From: Caballeronia sp031450805
GTDB lineage: Bacteria; Pseudomonadota; Gammaproteobacteria; Burkholderiales; Burkholderiaceae
Assembly: GCF_031450805.1 (NCBI RefSeq)
Contig: NZ_JARTVY010000005.1
Location: 558,001-622,000 of the forward strand
DNA length: 64,000 nucleotides
Direction of reading: 5' to 3'
A model generated the notes under the pieces. The model was not told the DNA's origin and ran no database searches. It saw nothing but the letters and a program-made list of their open reading frames with translations. The position numbers and the translations under genes are program-made. Below, in pieces: positions 1-9,509 of the stretch (positions within the stretch are counted from its first letter, which is position 1; each line of letters starts with the position of its first letter).

Positions 1-740
1 ATGTACTGGCCCGCCAGCGCGGCCAATTGCTTGCCGACCGCGGTCGAGCCCGTGAACGTCACCTTCCGGATGACCGGATGCGAAATCAGATACTTCGAAA
101 TCTCGGGCGGATCGCCGAACACGAGGCCGAGCACGCCGTTCGGCACGCCCGCATCGGCGAATGCGCGGATCAGTTCGGCGGGCGATGCCGGCGTCTCTTC
201 CGGCGCCTTCACGATGAACGAACAACCCGTCGTCAGCGCAGCCGACAGCTTGCGCACGACCTGATTCACCGGGAAATTCCACGGCGTGAACGCCGCAACC
301 GGACCGACCGGCTCCTTCACGACCGTCTGCTGCGCGTTGACGTTGCGCGGCGGCACGATGCGCCCGTGCACGCGACGCCCTTCGTCCGCGAACCATTCGA
401 TGATGTCCGCCGCCGAGTTCACTTCGATGCGCGCTTCGACGAGCGGCTTGCCCTGTTCCTGCGTCATCAGGCGGGCGATCGAATCGGCGCGTTCGCGCAC
501 GAGCGCGGCGGCCTTGCGCATCAGCGACGCGCGTTCGAGCGCCGTCATCCGGCGCCACGTCGCGAAGCCGGCTTGCGCGGCAGCGAGCGCACGATCCAGA
601 TCGCCGATGCTGGCCCGCGCGACCGTGCCGATCTTCTCGCCAGTGGCCGGATTCAGCACGTCGATCGTGGCGCCGCCCTCTGCGTCGCACCACTCGCCGT
701 TGATGTAAAGACGCGTGTTCTGATACGTTCCTGCGGTCAT
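1..740 (-). CDS. NAD(P)-dependent aldehyde dehydrogenase, GabD-like (C-terminus beyond window edge)
   Basis: This is an aldehyde dehydrogenase superfamily enzyme that oxidises an aldehyde to its acid with NAD(P)+. About 246 N-terminal residues are visible, starting MTAGTYQNTRLYINGEW. Family landmarks are in order: NPATGE near residue 30, EQGKPL near 95-100, PWNFPVNQ at 153-160, the KAPEETP cofactor-binding lysine segment near 178, and FTGSTAVGK at 229-237. The catalytic cysteine and glutamate lie off the window, so substrate cannot be judged. The N-terminal half most resembles succinate-semialdehyde and related dehydrogenases. The gene is upstream of nothing else in the window on this strand, and a separate oxidoreductase gene precedes it on the same strand. 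Family is secure; the exact substrate is not. Confidence 0.93.
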   Translation of the reverse strand, partial: MTAGTYQNTRLYINGEWCDAEGGATIDVLNPATGEKIGTVARASIGDLDRALAAAQAGFATWRRMTALERASLMRKAAALVRERADSIARLMTQEQGKPLVEARIEVNSAADIIEWFADEGRRVHGRIVPPRNVNAQQTVVKEPVGPVAAFTPWNFPVNQVVRKLSAALTTGCSFIVKAPEETPASPAELIRAFADAGVPNGVLGLVFGDPPEISKYLISHPVIRKVTFTGSTAVGKQLAALAGQY

Positions 741-882
741 TGAGCACCTCTTGCTAAAAAGATGGCCGGGCCGGCGTGCTCGCCAGCCAGGATTCTGCTT
801 CGATGAGAAATGCGGTGGAAGAGTCGAGCCTGCATCGTTATTCAAGGATACGCAGGAAATCGCACGACCGCACGCTTCGCGG

Positions 883-1707
883 TCATCGGCGCGATCCGTC
901 GAAGAACTCGGTGAGCGCATCGGTGGCGGTCTTGTCGGCCGCGAGCCGTGCGTAGAGTCCCGAGGCTCCTTCGTAGATGCGATGCTCCGCGAAGTCGTCG
1001 CCGATGAACGCCGCGATCTCTTCCATTTCCGCGACCCAGCGATACGCCTTCGGCGGCATGCGCGGCACGTTGCTCGCGAGCCAGGCGGCAATCTCCGGCT
1101 GGCTTTCAGCGAGTTCGTCCAGCAACGCGCGGCCTGCGCCATTGCGCATCGCTGCGAGCGACATCGCCGCGCCGATCGCCGTCAGCCCCTTGGTGATGCC
1201 CGCGTACGACATCTTGAGCGCCGACGCCGCGCCGATCGGCCCGTCGAGCAGACGCACGGCGAGGCCGGCGCCGGCAAGCCCGTTCGCTCGCGGCGCGTGC
1301 GAACCCGAGAAATAGAACTTGGGCGATGAGGGCAAGCCGATGATCCCGCCATCGACGAATGCGGCGCCGGCGGCATCGACGGTCTGCGCGATTGCCGCGA
1401 CGGTCTGCGGGCTGATGGCGTTGCAATCGATATAAACGGCTTTCTTCGCGGCTCGCGTGAGCGCGGGCGCGAGGCGTTGCGCGGTATCGACGGCCACGGC
1501 GGGCGGCACGATCGACAAGATGAAATCCGCCGCGGCGAGTTCGTCGACACTCGCGTCTTCCATGCCGGCGTCACTCGCGCGGGCGATGCTGGCCGCGCTG
1601 CGGCCTTCGAGCGTGGTGAGCACGCGCGCGCCCGACGCGCTCAATAGCTTGCCGACGGCCGCGCCCATGCTTCCCGCGCCGAGGAGCGCAATGGTGTATC
1701 GAGTCAA
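883..1707 (-). CDS. NAD(P)-dependent oxidoreductase, 6PGDH/HIBADH-like with DUF1932-type C-terminus
   Basis: This 274-residue protein has an N-terminal Rossmann motif (LLGAGSMGAAVGKLL, residues 8-22), as in 3-hydroxyisobutyrate and 6-phosphogluconate dehydrogenases. A PPAVAVDTAQ segment follows, then a DGGIIGLPSS segment. The helical C-terminal half (LKMSYAGITKGLTAIGAAM) fits the DUF1932 group. The start is a TTG codon at 1705-1707 with a GGGAG ribosome binding site six bases upstream, and the protein begins MTRYTIALLG. It lies 142 bp upstream of the aldehyde dehydrogenase on the same strand, so the two may act on successive intermediates of one catabolic route. That link is inference from position only, and the substrate is unknown. 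Confidence 0.88.
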   Translation of the reverse strand: MTRYTIALLGAGSMGAAVGKLLSASGARVLTTLEGRSAASIARASDAGMEDASVDELAAADFILSIVPPAVAVDTAQRLAPALTRAAKKAVYIDCNAISPQTVAAIAQTVDAAGAAFVDGGIIGLPSSPKFYFSGSHAPRANGLAGAGLAVRLLDGPIGAASALKMSYAGITKGLTAIGAAMSLAAMRNGAGRALLDELAESQPEIAAWLASNVPRMPPKAYRWVAEMEEIAAFIGDDFAEHRIYEGASGLYARLAADKTATDALTEFFDGSRR

Positions 1708-1800
1708 AAGCGGCTCCCTGCGGTCAGTGGAACAGACGCACAGGATACGCGGATGAGCGCGGCTTCGCAGAACGCGCCATGCTCATCCGGCCGGCGCGCG

Positions 1801-3135
1801 TTACTCGCTGTCGCCCTTGATCTGCGGCAGCGCGGACGACTCGCCCGGCGTCAGCAGGCCGACTTGCGCGTAGATGCGCAGCTTGTCGCGCGTATCGGTG
1901 ATATCGAGGTTGCGCATGGTCAACTGACCGATGCGATCGCGCGGCGAGAAAGTCGACGCCACCTTCTCCATCGACAGGCGCTCCGGCTGGTACGTCAGGT
2001 TCGGCGACTTCGTGCTGATAATCGAATAGTCGTTGCCGCGGCGCAGCTCCAGCGTGACTTCGCCGGTGATCGCACGCGCGACCCAGCGTTGCGCCGTCTC
2101 GCGCAGCATGATGGCCTGCGAATCGAACCAGCGGCCCTGATACAGCAGACGGCCGAGGCGACGCCCGTTCTCGCGATACTGCTCGATCGTGTCTTCGTTA
2201 TGAATGCCGGTGACGAGGCGTTCATACGCGATATGCAGCAGCGCCAGCCCCGGCGCTTCATAGATGCCGCGGCTCTTCGCCTCGATGATGCGGTTCTCGA
2301 TCTGATCGCTCATGCCGAGACCGTGACGCCCGCCGATGCGGTTCGCTTCGAGCAGCAACTCCACCGCGTCCGTGAACGTCTTGCCGTTGAGCGCGACGGG
2401 GCGGCCTTCTTCGAATCGAATGGTCACTTCTTCACGGTCGACCTTCACGTCGTCGCGCCAGAACGCCACGCCCATGATCGGATTCACGATTCTGATGCCC
2501 GATTCCAGGCTTTCCAGGTCCTTCGCTTCGTGCGTCGCGCCGAGCAGGTTCGAATCCGTCGAGTACGCCTTTTCTGCCGACATCTTGTACTCGAAGCCCG
2601 ACTGGCGCATGAACTCCGACATTTCCGCGCGCCCGCCGAGTTCGTCGATGAACTGCTGATCGAGCCAGGGCTTGTAGATCTTCAGGTCAGGATTCACGAG
2701 CAGGCCGTAGCGGTAGAAACGCTCGATGTCGTTGCCCTTGTACGTGCTGCCGTCGCCCCAGATGTTGACGCCGTCTTCCTTCATCGCCGCGACGAGCATG
2801 GTGCCCGTGACCGCGCGGCCGAGCGGCGTCGTGTTGAAGTAGGTGACGCCGGCGGTCGAGATATGGAACGCGCCGCACTGCAGCGCGGCGATGCCTTCCG
2901 CGACGAGTTGCGCGCGGCAGTCGATCAGGCGCGCGCCTTCTGCACCGTACTGCGTCGCGCGTCGGGGAATGGAGTCGTAGTCGTCTTCGTCGGGCTGGCC
3001 GAGATTGGCCGTGTAGGCGTAGGGCACCGCGCCCTTCAGGCGCATCCAGTGCAGCGCGGCGCTCGTATCGAGGCCGCCTGAGAATGCGATACCGACTTTT
3101 TGCCCAGTCGGAAGGCTTTCAAGAATTGTGCTCAT
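1801..3135 (-). CDS. argG: Argininosuccinate synthase
   Basis: ArgG condenses citrulline and aspartate with ATP to argininosuccinate, the penultimate step of arginine synthesis, in the cytoplasm. The PP-loop AFSGGLDTS is near residues 17-25. The GAFHISTAGVTYFNTTPLGR stretch and GDGSTYKGNDIERF are typical of the long E. coli-type ArgG (about 445 residues; 444 here), not the short 400-residue type. An in-frame codon 57 bp further upstream would add 19 unrelated residues. I chose the start at 3135 because MSTILESLPTGQKVG matches the family N-terminus. It stands alone with no arginine genes beside it. Confidence 0.98.
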   Translation of the reverse strand: MSTILESLPTGQKVGIAFSGGLDTSAALHWMRLKGAVPYAYTANLGQPDEDDYDSIPRRATQYGAEGARLIDCRAQLVAEGIAALQCGAFHISTAGVTYFNTTPLGRAVTGTMLVAAMKEDGVNIWGDGSTYKGNDIERFYRYGLLVNPDLKIYKPWLDQQFIDELGGRAEMSEFMRQSGFEYKMSAEKAYSTDSNLLGATHEAKDLESLESGIRIVNPIMGVAFWRDDVKVDREEVTIRFEEGRPVALNGKTFTDAVELLLEANRIGGRHGLGMSDQIENRIIEAKSRGIYEAPGLALLHIAYERLVTGIHNEDTIEQYRENGRRLGRLLYQGRWFDSQAIMLRETAQRWVARAITGEVTLELRRGNDYSIISTKSPNLTYQPERLSMEKVASTFSPRDRIGQLTMRNLDITDTRDKLRIYAQVGLLTPGESSALPQIKGDSE

Positions 3136-3245
3136 TAGCGAAACCGTTAAGTCGACGTGCGGGGTTGGGTGCAACTTTCGAGTATCAACCATGCCCGGTG
3201 ATATGACAAGTTGGGCAAGTTTAGACCATCGCCGACGGCAGGCCG

Positions 3246-3566
3246 CTATTGGAGGATGTCGGTCGCCTTGTGGGAGGCATCGACGCCATCGATGAGAAAC
3301 ACCGCGCCGCGCGCGTGGCGCGTGCGTAGCGGCAGGATGCCTTGATACGCGTCGGACGCGTACCAGTCGCGGGCTTGCGCGAGGTCGGGGAAGGCGATCA
3401 CGATCAGATCACCTTTCCACTCGCCTTCGCAGAGTTCGCATCGTCCGCCGTGGACGATGAAGCGGCCGCCAAACGGCGCGAGCGTATCGTCGATACGTTG
3501 CAGATACTCGACGATGTCCGCGCACAAGTCGACTTCATATAGATGGCCAATCGCATAAGCGGTCAT
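3246..3566 (-). CDS. DUF1330 family protein
   Basis: This is a 106-residue cytoplasmic protein of the DUF1330 type (ferredoxin-like dimeric alpha/beta barrel fold). Typical features are the early MTAYAIGHLYEVD strand, the GGRFIVHGGRCELCEGEW segment, and the late RDWYASDAYQGILPLR segment. The start at 3566 was chosen over an in-frame codon at 3629 because the extra 21 residues do not resemble the family. The biochemical role of DUF1330 proteins is not established. It ends 110 bp before argG begins on the same strand. Confidence 0.85.
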   Translation of the reverse strand: MTAYAIGHLYEVDLCADIVEYLQRIDDTLAPFGGRFIVHGGRCELCEGEWKGDLIVIAFPDLAQARDWYASDAYQGILPLRTRHARGAVFLIDGVDASHKATDILQ

Positions 3567-3648
3567 TTCGAAGCTCCCGTGGTGATGTCGCACGCCGTCA
3601 GCCTGGCCTTGGCAGCGCCGTGCGTCCATTACGCGGGAGGTAAAGCGC

Positions 3649-4665
3649 CTAGCCGTTGCGGAACAGGAAGCTGTACGCGTTCAACGCCGGGACGCCGCCG
3701 AGATGCGCATACAGCACCCTGGAACCTTCGGGGAATTCGCCGTTGCGCACCATCTGGATCATGCCGTCCATCGACTTGCCCTCGTAGACGGGATCGGTCA
3801 GCACGCCTTCGAGCCGTGAGCAAAGACGGATTGCGTCCAGCGTGCCTTCGTTCGGCAGCCCGTATTCGGGGCCGCCGAAGCGCGTATCGAGAATCACGTC
3901 GTCGCTCGTGATGTCCTGCCCCAGTTCGACGAGTTCCGCGGTGTGCTTCGCGATGCGCGTAATCTGCTCGTGCGTCTGCTGCGGTTTCGCCGATGCATCG
4001 ATGCCAATCACGCGTCGCGCGCGGCCATCCGCGGCGAATCCGGCGACCATGCCCGCCTGCGTGCTGCCCGTCACCGAGCACACGACGATGTAGTCGAACC
4101 TGAAGCCAAGTTCCGCTTCCTGCTGCCGCACTTCTTCCGCGAAGCCGACGAAGCCGAGTCCGCCCAGCCGATGCTCCGAGCATCCCGCCGGAATCGGAAA
4201 CGGCTTGCCGCCCGCTTCCCGGACGCTATCCATCGCGTCCTGCCAACTCTTGCGAATGCCGATATCGAAGCCGTCCGGCACGAGGCGGACATCCGCGCCC
4301 ATCATCCGCGAGAGCTGAATGTTGCCGACGCGGTCGTAGACGGCATCCGAGTAATTGACCCAGTTTTCCTGCACGAGAACGCATTTCATGCCGAGATGCG
4401 CCGCGACGGCGGCAACCTGCCGCGTCTGATTCGACTGGATGCCGCCGATCGAAACGAGCGTATCGCACCCCTGCGCGAGCGCTTCGGGAATCAGGTATTC
4501 GAGCTTGCGTGTCTTGTTGCCGCCGAACGCGAGGCCGCTGTTGCAGTCTTCGCGCTTTGCGTATAGCTCGACCTTGCCGCCGAGATGCGCCGAAAGACGC
4601 TTGAGCGGCTGAATGGGCGTCGGGCCGAAAGTCAGCGGATAACGGGGGAAACGTTGCAGGTTCAT
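3649..4665 (-). CDS. acdS: 1-aminocyclopropane-1-carboxylate deaminase
   Basis: AcdS is a PLP enzyme that cleaves ACC, the plant ethylene precursor, to 2-oxobutanoate and ammonia. It lowers ethylene in the host root and supplies nitrogen. The 338-residue length is exactly typical. The PLP lysine is in GGNKTRKLEYL (residues about 49-59), followed by SIGGIQSNQTRQVAAVAA and the phosphate-binding CSVTGSTQAGM loop. The EYGLPNEGTLDAI segment near the C-terminus carries the conserved active-site glutamate region that separates true ACC deaminases from D-cysteine desulfhydrases. The start MNLQRFPRYPL is canonical. It is transcribed divergently from acdR across a 175-bp gap, the usual arrangement for LRP-like control of acdS. 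Confidence 0.97.
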   Translation of the reverse strand: MNLQRFPRYPLTFGPTPIQPLKRLSAHLGGKVELYAKREDCNSGLAFGGNKTRKLEYLIPEALAQGCDTLVSIGGIQSNQTRQVAAVAAHLGMKCVLVQENWVNYSDAVYDRVGNIQLSRMMGADVRLVPDGFDIGIRKSWQDAMDSVREAGGKPFPIPAGCSEHRLGGLGFVGFAEEVRQQEAELGFRFDYIVVCSVTGSTQAGMVAGFAADGRARRVIGIDASAKPQQTHEQITRIAKHTAELVELGQDITSDDVILDTRFGGPEYGLPNEGTLDAIRLCSRLEGVLTDPVYEGKSMDGMIQMVRNGEFPEGSRVLYAHLGGVPALNAYSFLFRNG

Positions 4666-4840
4666 GGTCGGCATCCTCGTGATTGGGCTCCGGCAGTCGC
4701 GCAGATCGGCGACGCCATGCGGACAATCGTAGTCAAGCCGGCGATAAAAGGCGTTGCGAAATTAATAGGACGCGCTTAACGTTTGAACGCAAGTGTGATC
4801 CCGAACCTACGGTTATTTCGTCAGATGGTGATTTCGCGCA
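4666..4840. promoter_or_regulatory. acdS/acdR divergent promoter region
   Basis: These 175 bp separate the two divergent start codons and must hold both promoters. The middle is relatively AT-rich (for example gcgaaattaatagga near 4755-4770). A TGTGA half-site occurs near 4791, which could be part of a CRP-like box. In well-studied acdS loci this interval carries Lrp (AcdR), CRP and FNR sites. I did not find a convincing full palindrome by eye, so the individual sites are not called. Confidence 0.6.
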
Positions 4841-5329
4841 ATGAAAAAATCCTCGGCAGCGCAAGAACCGCATGAGACCGACCGCGTCGACCGCGCGATC
4901 CTGCGTCAGCTTCAGCGCGACGCCTCCATATCCAACGTGGCGCTCGCGGCAAAGGTCAATCTGAGTCCGCCCGCGTGTCTGCGGCGCGTCGAGCGCTTGC
5001 GCGAAGCGGGCCTGATTCGCGCGACCGTCGCGCTCCTCAATCCCAAGGCGCTGGATGCGGGGATGCTCGTGCTTATCGGCGTGATGCTGGACCGATCGAC
5101 GCCCGAGTCGTTCACCGCATTCGAGAAAGCAGCGCAGAAAGTGCCCGGCTGCATGGAGTGTCACGTCGTCACCGGCGAATTCGATTTCTTCATGCTGATC
5201 CGTACGCGCGACAGTGATAGCTTCAACCGGCTGCACGCCGAAAAGCTGCTCTATCTGCCGGGTGTACGGCAGATACGAACATTCGTCGTGTTGCGGGAGA
5301 TTCTGTCGACTACCGCGTTTCCGGTGTGA
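4841..5329 (+). CDS. acdR: Lrp/AsnC family regulator of acdS
   Basis: This 162-residue protein has an N-terminal winged helix (DRVDRAILRQLQRDASISN, then LSPPACLRRVERLREAGLI, residues about 18-70). A C-terminal RAM ligand-binding domain follows, with the GCMECHVVTGEFDFFMLI core. This is the standard Lrp/AsnC layout. Its divergent position beside acdS identifies it as AcdR, which in characterised systems activates acdS in the presence of ACC and is released by leucine. The regulatory detail is transferred from known loci, not shown here. Confidence 0.93.
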   Translation: MKKSSAAQEPHETDRVDRAILRQLQRDASISNVALAAKVNLSPPACLRRVERLREAGLIRATVALLNPKALDAGMLVLIGVMLDRSTPESFTAFEKAAQKVPGCMECHVVTGEFDFFMLIRTRDSDSFNRLHAEKLLYLPGVRQIRTFVVLREILSTTAFPV

Positions 5330-5519
5330 CGGCTTCTAGTCCCGCCCGTAATGCTTCGTTATCCTATCGAATTTATTGCGTGTTGCGCCGATGCTTGGTA
5401 CGAGAGCGTACATACTGTTTCTCTATCGCATGGATTATCGACTAACCTGATTGCAGCTTGTCTTTCGCATGTCAGTGACGCCGTCGCCGCGCGTTCAACC
5501 TTTACCGATGAGAGGCGCC

Positions 5520-6506
5520 ATGTTCAACTCGGCAATACTCGAAGTCGCTATCGGCATCGTCTTCATCTATATGCTGCTAAGTCTCATGTGCACCGCGTTG
5601 CGCGAGGGACTGGAGGGATTGCTGAAGACGCGCGCGTCGTATCTCGAGAATGGTATCCGCGAGTTGCTGTTCGACCTGAAGGGCGAAAATCTCGCGAAGG
5701 CCTTCTATGAACATCCGCTCGTTTTTAGCCTTTTTGCCGGGGAATATGCTTCGCCCGCGCCGGGAAAAATAGCGGGCGCGCTGACACGCGGCAAGTCGCT
5801 GCCGTCGTATATACCGGCCAGGAACTTCGCGGCGGCGCTGATGGACATCGTCGCTCGCGGTTCGGGCCGAGCGTTGGTGTCGACGGAAACGGTTACCGTC
5901 GCGGGCATTCGTGGGCAGCTTGCACTGATGGACAATCCCGCCGTGCAGCGCGCCGTCCTCGCCGCGCTCGATACCGCCCACGACGATCTCGACAAAGCGA
6001 GAAAGAATCTCGAGCGCTGGTACGACAGCGCGATGGATCGCGTATCGGGACGATACAGACGATCGACGCAATGGGTGCTGTTCTGGATCGGACTCGTGAT
6101 GTCCGTGGGCTTCAATGTCGATACGCTGACCCTCGCCGATTACCTCTACCGCAATGAAACGCAACGCGGGGCTATCGTCGCGCAAGCGGGTTCCATCGCC
6201 AGGGACGCGAGCGGCCTGCCGGTGAATTTCAAGGATGTCAAGGAACAGATCGACGAGCTCAGGCTTCCCATCGGATGGGACTTCGTTTTCAATGAGAAAG
6301 CAAGGCAGAGCGGCACTCGAACGAACCTCTGGAACGAATATCACGCCTACTTCACGAAGCCGCTAGGGTGGCTGCTCACGGCTTTTGCCATTACCCTCGG
6401 CGCGCCGTTCTGGTTCGATGTACTAAACAGGATCATGGTCGTTCGGTCGACCGTGAAGCCGCATGAGAAGAGTCCCGAGGAGGCATCGGAGGACCGACAA
6501 GCGTGA
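5520..6506 (+). CDS. Unrecognised membrane protein
   Basis: I do not recognise this family. The 328-residue protein has an N-terminal membrane helix (residues about 5-25, AIGIVFIYMLLSLMCTALRE). A long soluble region with a charged helical segment (DTAHDDLDKARKNLERWYDS) follows. Two more hydrophobic helices come near WVLFWIGLVMSVGFNV and WLLTAFAITLGAPFWFDVLN, and the tail is charged. The start at 5520 is preferred because gagagg lies just upstream of that ATG. Earlier in-frame ATGs lack a clear site. Composition and codon use look like the genuine genes around it. It follows acdR on the same strand after 190 bp, which is too far to assume one transcript. Confidence 0.75.
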   Translation: MFNSAILEVAIGIVFIYMLLSLMCTALREGLEGLLKTRASYLENGIRELLFDLKGENLAKAFYEHPLVFSLFAGEYASPAPGKIAGALTRGKSLPSYIPARNFAAALMDIVARGSGRALVSTETVTVAGIRGQLALMDNPAVQRAVLAALDTAHDDLDKARKNLERWYDSAMDRVSGRYRRSTQWVLFWIGLVMSVGFNVDTLTLADYLYRNETQRGAIVAQAGSIARDASGLPVNFKDVKEQIDELRLPIGWDFVFNEKARQSGTRTNLWNEYHAYFTKPLGWLLTAFAITLGAPFWFDVLNRIMVVRSTVKPHEKSPEEASEDRQA

Positions 6507-7766
6507 TTTCGGACGTTGCGTTAGATGGGTGGCGTGCGGAGCATAGGTGCGCAGGCATTCGCGCCATCGTTCGACGTGGGTCGCTTGCACTCGACGTCAC
6601 GGCGGTCGGTGGTCAGAGGGTCGTGGTTGGCGCCCTGTGTCATTACACGATGCGACTTGCCGATCCTTCGCACGCTGATCGCGGGACACGGCGAGATTCG
6701 CGATCCTGCTACTTTTGTGCGTATTCCTTTTGCGCCTTCTCCGGTTCAGGCGATCGTGCCGGCGCGGCCTCATCAGTCGTCGTCACGATCGAGGCCCCGC
6801 GCGTGCGACGCTGTCGGCCCGTGGCTCGACGCGCCGACTTACGCCTATTGGCGCGGCGTCGTTGGCATCTCCGCCGCACGTCCGATACCGGCTTTGACAA
6901 CGACCGATTGCGGCGCTTGCGTCGTTGACTTTATGCCCGGCACTGCAGCGCACTCCGGCTCGGTGGAAGGCGTTTCATGAAGCTCGATGTCTTCGTAACG
7001 TGCGGCTGCTTCACTGATCAAGGTGCTGCTTCTCGCCATGCACCCAGCCTTGCCCGACTGCAATCGTGCCCTTGCGGTTCAACGTGTCGGCGCTCAATAC
7101 CGCATGTCTAATCATCGGTGCTGTCGCCCGCCTGCGGCGCGACCGGTGAACTCCGGTACGGTCGATTTCGCCTTACGGCACCCAAGGCTGCGCGTGGTGG
7201 CGGCGTCGTCGAATCCGGTCGACAACCGGTGCGAGTCTCGATTCGTGGTCTTGCCGGGATAGTCTCCACTGATCGTCACAATGACGTTGCTGATAGTGCG
7301 ATATCGCGCGGGTACAGCCGGTCATTTATTAGGGATATGTCATCTGCACCCGACGCATGCTGTTAGGCTGTTAGTTGCATAATGTTCGTTCGTCCCTTCG
7401 TATGCCATTTCAATAAGGCGATGCAGCCGAGCTGGAGGGCTCAAGCCTGTGCCGTTCCACCGCCTCATACGGTCTTTCGCCGTCTGATGCGGGGACGAGA
7501 GACCACGGTTCGGCAGGCGCAGGCGGCAGGTTGTTGAGGTGGTGGTGAAGCGAAGCCACTCGGCTGTTCCGTCAGTTCCGCGACCGTCACATGGAAGGAT
7601 CAAGATGCGTCGAAGTGTCCGTCGCGCAACGCGCGATCACGCCGGAGCGTACCTGCATCGGATCTGTCGGATGTCGACTGTCGATGGTGCCTATCCCACA
7701 CCGTGCCCCTCAAGATTCCCTAGCCTGCGATCGTTAACCGAGAAAGGTCATCCAACGAGCGATCCA
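6507..7766. other. Intergenic stretch with no supported gene
   Basis: The 1.26 kb between the membrane protein and the next small gene has only short overlapping open frames. Their translations are rich in Arg, Ser, Thr and Cys without domain-like hydrophobic patterning, and none has a convincing ribosome binding site. I see no tRNA-like fold or intact transposase. It may hold decayed coding sequence, but no parent gene can be named. Confidence 0.55.
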
Positions 7767-8231
7767 ATGTCAACCACCATCCCTTTCCGGCGCTCCGCGC
7801 CAGCAATGCAGAAACGCCAGACAAAAGCACAGTTGCTTCCGATGCCCCGTGCGGTGGCTGACGAGTTGGCTCTACTCGCTCATTTATCGTTGGAAGCCCT
7901 CCGCGCCGGTTCGTCCGACATTGCTCCGGCTCGACAGATGGCCGAAGTTGTCCTCGTCGCAAGATTCATGGCAGAAGCGGGACATGGCTACTTTCCAGAC
8001 GACGCATTCTTCGACGCGGACGCCATCATGACCAGCGTATTCGACGCCGGTCAGCGCTCAGGATGTTGGTCGATTAGCGGGGAGGAGGTCGAACGGCTAG
8101 CGCCTATCGTTTCTCTTTACGATCATCAGCTACGGCGAGCGACACTGGGAGCATTGACTGTTGCCAGTGCAAGGCTCGAGCAGTTCAAGGCGGGTGAGTC
8201 ATATCGGGGCTTGCAGAAACGGCGCGCTTAA
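7767..8231 (+). CDS. Small conserved-looking protein of unknown function
   Basis: I do not recognise this 154-residue protein with confidence. From the chosen ATG it reads MSTTIPFRRSAPAMQKRQTK, then helical segments (DELALLAHLSLEALRAG, ARQMAEVVLVARFMAEAG) and an acidic FFDADAIMTS region. The patterning looks like a real all-alpha soluble protein. The open frame extends further upstream, but the added residues are low-complexity Arg/Ser/Pro. The start at 7767 is chosen where protein-like sequence begins, although the ribosome binding site is weak. It stands isolated in gene-poor DNA about 0.8 kb from the putative centromere. Confidence 0.6.
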   Translation: MSTTIPFRRSAPAMQKRQTKAQLLPMPRAVADELALLAHLSLEALRAGSSDIAPARQMAEVVLVARFMAEAGHGYFPDDAFFDADAIMTSVFDAGQRSGCWSISGEEVERLAPIVSLYDHQLRRATLGALTVASARLEQFKAGESYRGLQKRRA

Positions 8232-9052
8232 CGGCGCTGCTCCACGACGGTCGAGGTGCGTGCGGCTCCCAGAGTTCGCGGAGGATCGATCGATATCGCT
8301 TACACGCGTGCGGGTCCTTGGCTACGGCATCCGTGTCGTTTGATACAGGTTCGGCTTTCCGGTGTCGCGTACACGGGCATTGTGCAGGACCGGACTCCGC
8401 ACATAAGAAATCGATGCCGACGCGTAGCCCAAGCGTGAAACAAGTCGAGAAAACGTGCCTATCCAACTGAATTTCCAGCGAAATTCGCTTCTCGGCATTG
8501 GTTTCCGAGTGTTTCACGGGACGCGGCTTCTCGAGTCGATGCAGATCCTAGCTACGTTGGATGGCACCGGTGTTCGATCGCGGCAGTCCTGCAATGCGCC
8601 CCCACGTTGAGTCGTTGCGGCTCGGCGGACTAGCGGAATGCATCCGCGCATCTTTGCAGTCCAGTACGCAAATGCCTGTCTGTCAGCTCGATCCCCGCTC
8701 CCGCGCAACGCGGTGCGGCTCTTCGGAAGCCGGGCGCTCGCCCCGACTGATTTCCACGTTATCAACCGCGCAACTCTGAGCGACGATTCCATCGCGTTGA
8801 CGCGTTGTTCTCGAAGGGAGTTCGCGTCTTTTTGCCTCGGGTTACGAATCAGTCGATAGCGCGCGGAGGATATGTACGGCGACGAGCGCATGACACGAGT
8901 GACTTGTTCGCTTGAGGCGACGTTGCCAAGCGGGCGGCCGATAGTGCACAGTAACCGTCGGGCAATTAGCCCGCTACTCGACACAGACGGCGAGTCCCTC
9001 TCGCGAGTGGTTTCCTTCCATTTCGGCGACGCCAATAATGGATCGTGCTGAA
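8232..9052. other. Gene-poor stretch next to the putative centromere
   Basis: No open frame in these 820 bp has protein-like composition or a good ribosome binding site. I see no RNA gene or clear direct-repeat array. It leads directly into the three palindromes at 9053-9525. Confidence 0.5.
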
Positions 9053-9070
9053 GTGTCCGAATTCGGACAC
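9053..9070. other. parS: Candidate parS site 1 (perfect 18-bp palindrome)
   Basis: GTGTCCGAATTCGGACAC equals its own reverse complement. It is the first of three copies sharing the 16-bp core TGTCCGAATTCGGACA. The copies lie in the non-coding DNA just beyond the 3' end of parB, the expected place for centromere sites bound by the neighbouring ParB. Assignment as parS is inferred from symmetry, copy number and position. Confidence 0.78.
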
Positions 9071-9296
9071 CACGCGCCGATGTGGGGCGCCGCAGCGATC
9101 GAAGCGCCGATTATGCGGTAATTGGAGCCCCGCCCCGCGACGTTCACGGGGACGGGAGGCGCGTTTCCGGGGCTGCTACTCCCGCACGTTCTGTTCGTGC
9201 ACGGAGATCGGTCCACGGGTTTTCCGCGCGTTCGAGCCACGCGCGGCCAAACTCTGAGCCAGGGTCCAGCAGACGCCAACGCTTGAGCAAGGACAC

Positions 9297-9312
9297 TGTC
9301 CGAATTCGGACA
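9297..9312. other. parS: Candidate parS site 2 (perfect 16-bp palindrome)
   Basis: TGTCCGAATTCGGACA is an exact second copy of the core. Its centre is 243 bp from site 1. It lies in non-coding DNA between the gene-poor stretch and parB. Confidence 0.78.
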
Positions 9313-9509
9313 CCTAGGGATGGCGCACGCCTGCACGACTGAGCGACGTCGAAACTTGAAACGCGCATGAGTTCGTTACCATTGCAAGGACTCCCGCAAA
9401 GGCGGCATACCGCGAGCCGGTTCTTACAACAGGAGCCCCCAAACCCTTGCCAACATCGCCGCGCGCTCGTCTTCAAACGGCGAGTCACAGGCGAATCTAG
9501 GTGGAACAC

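Noticed and set aside
7340..7603. Minus-strand 87-residue frame considered as an IS remnant
   Set aside because: There is no recognisable transposase motif, terminal inverted repeat or target duplication.
8514..9035. Minus-strand 173-residue frame
   Set aside because: Ser/Arg/Thr-rich without hydrophobic patterning and with no ribosome binding site. It looks like non-coding sequence.
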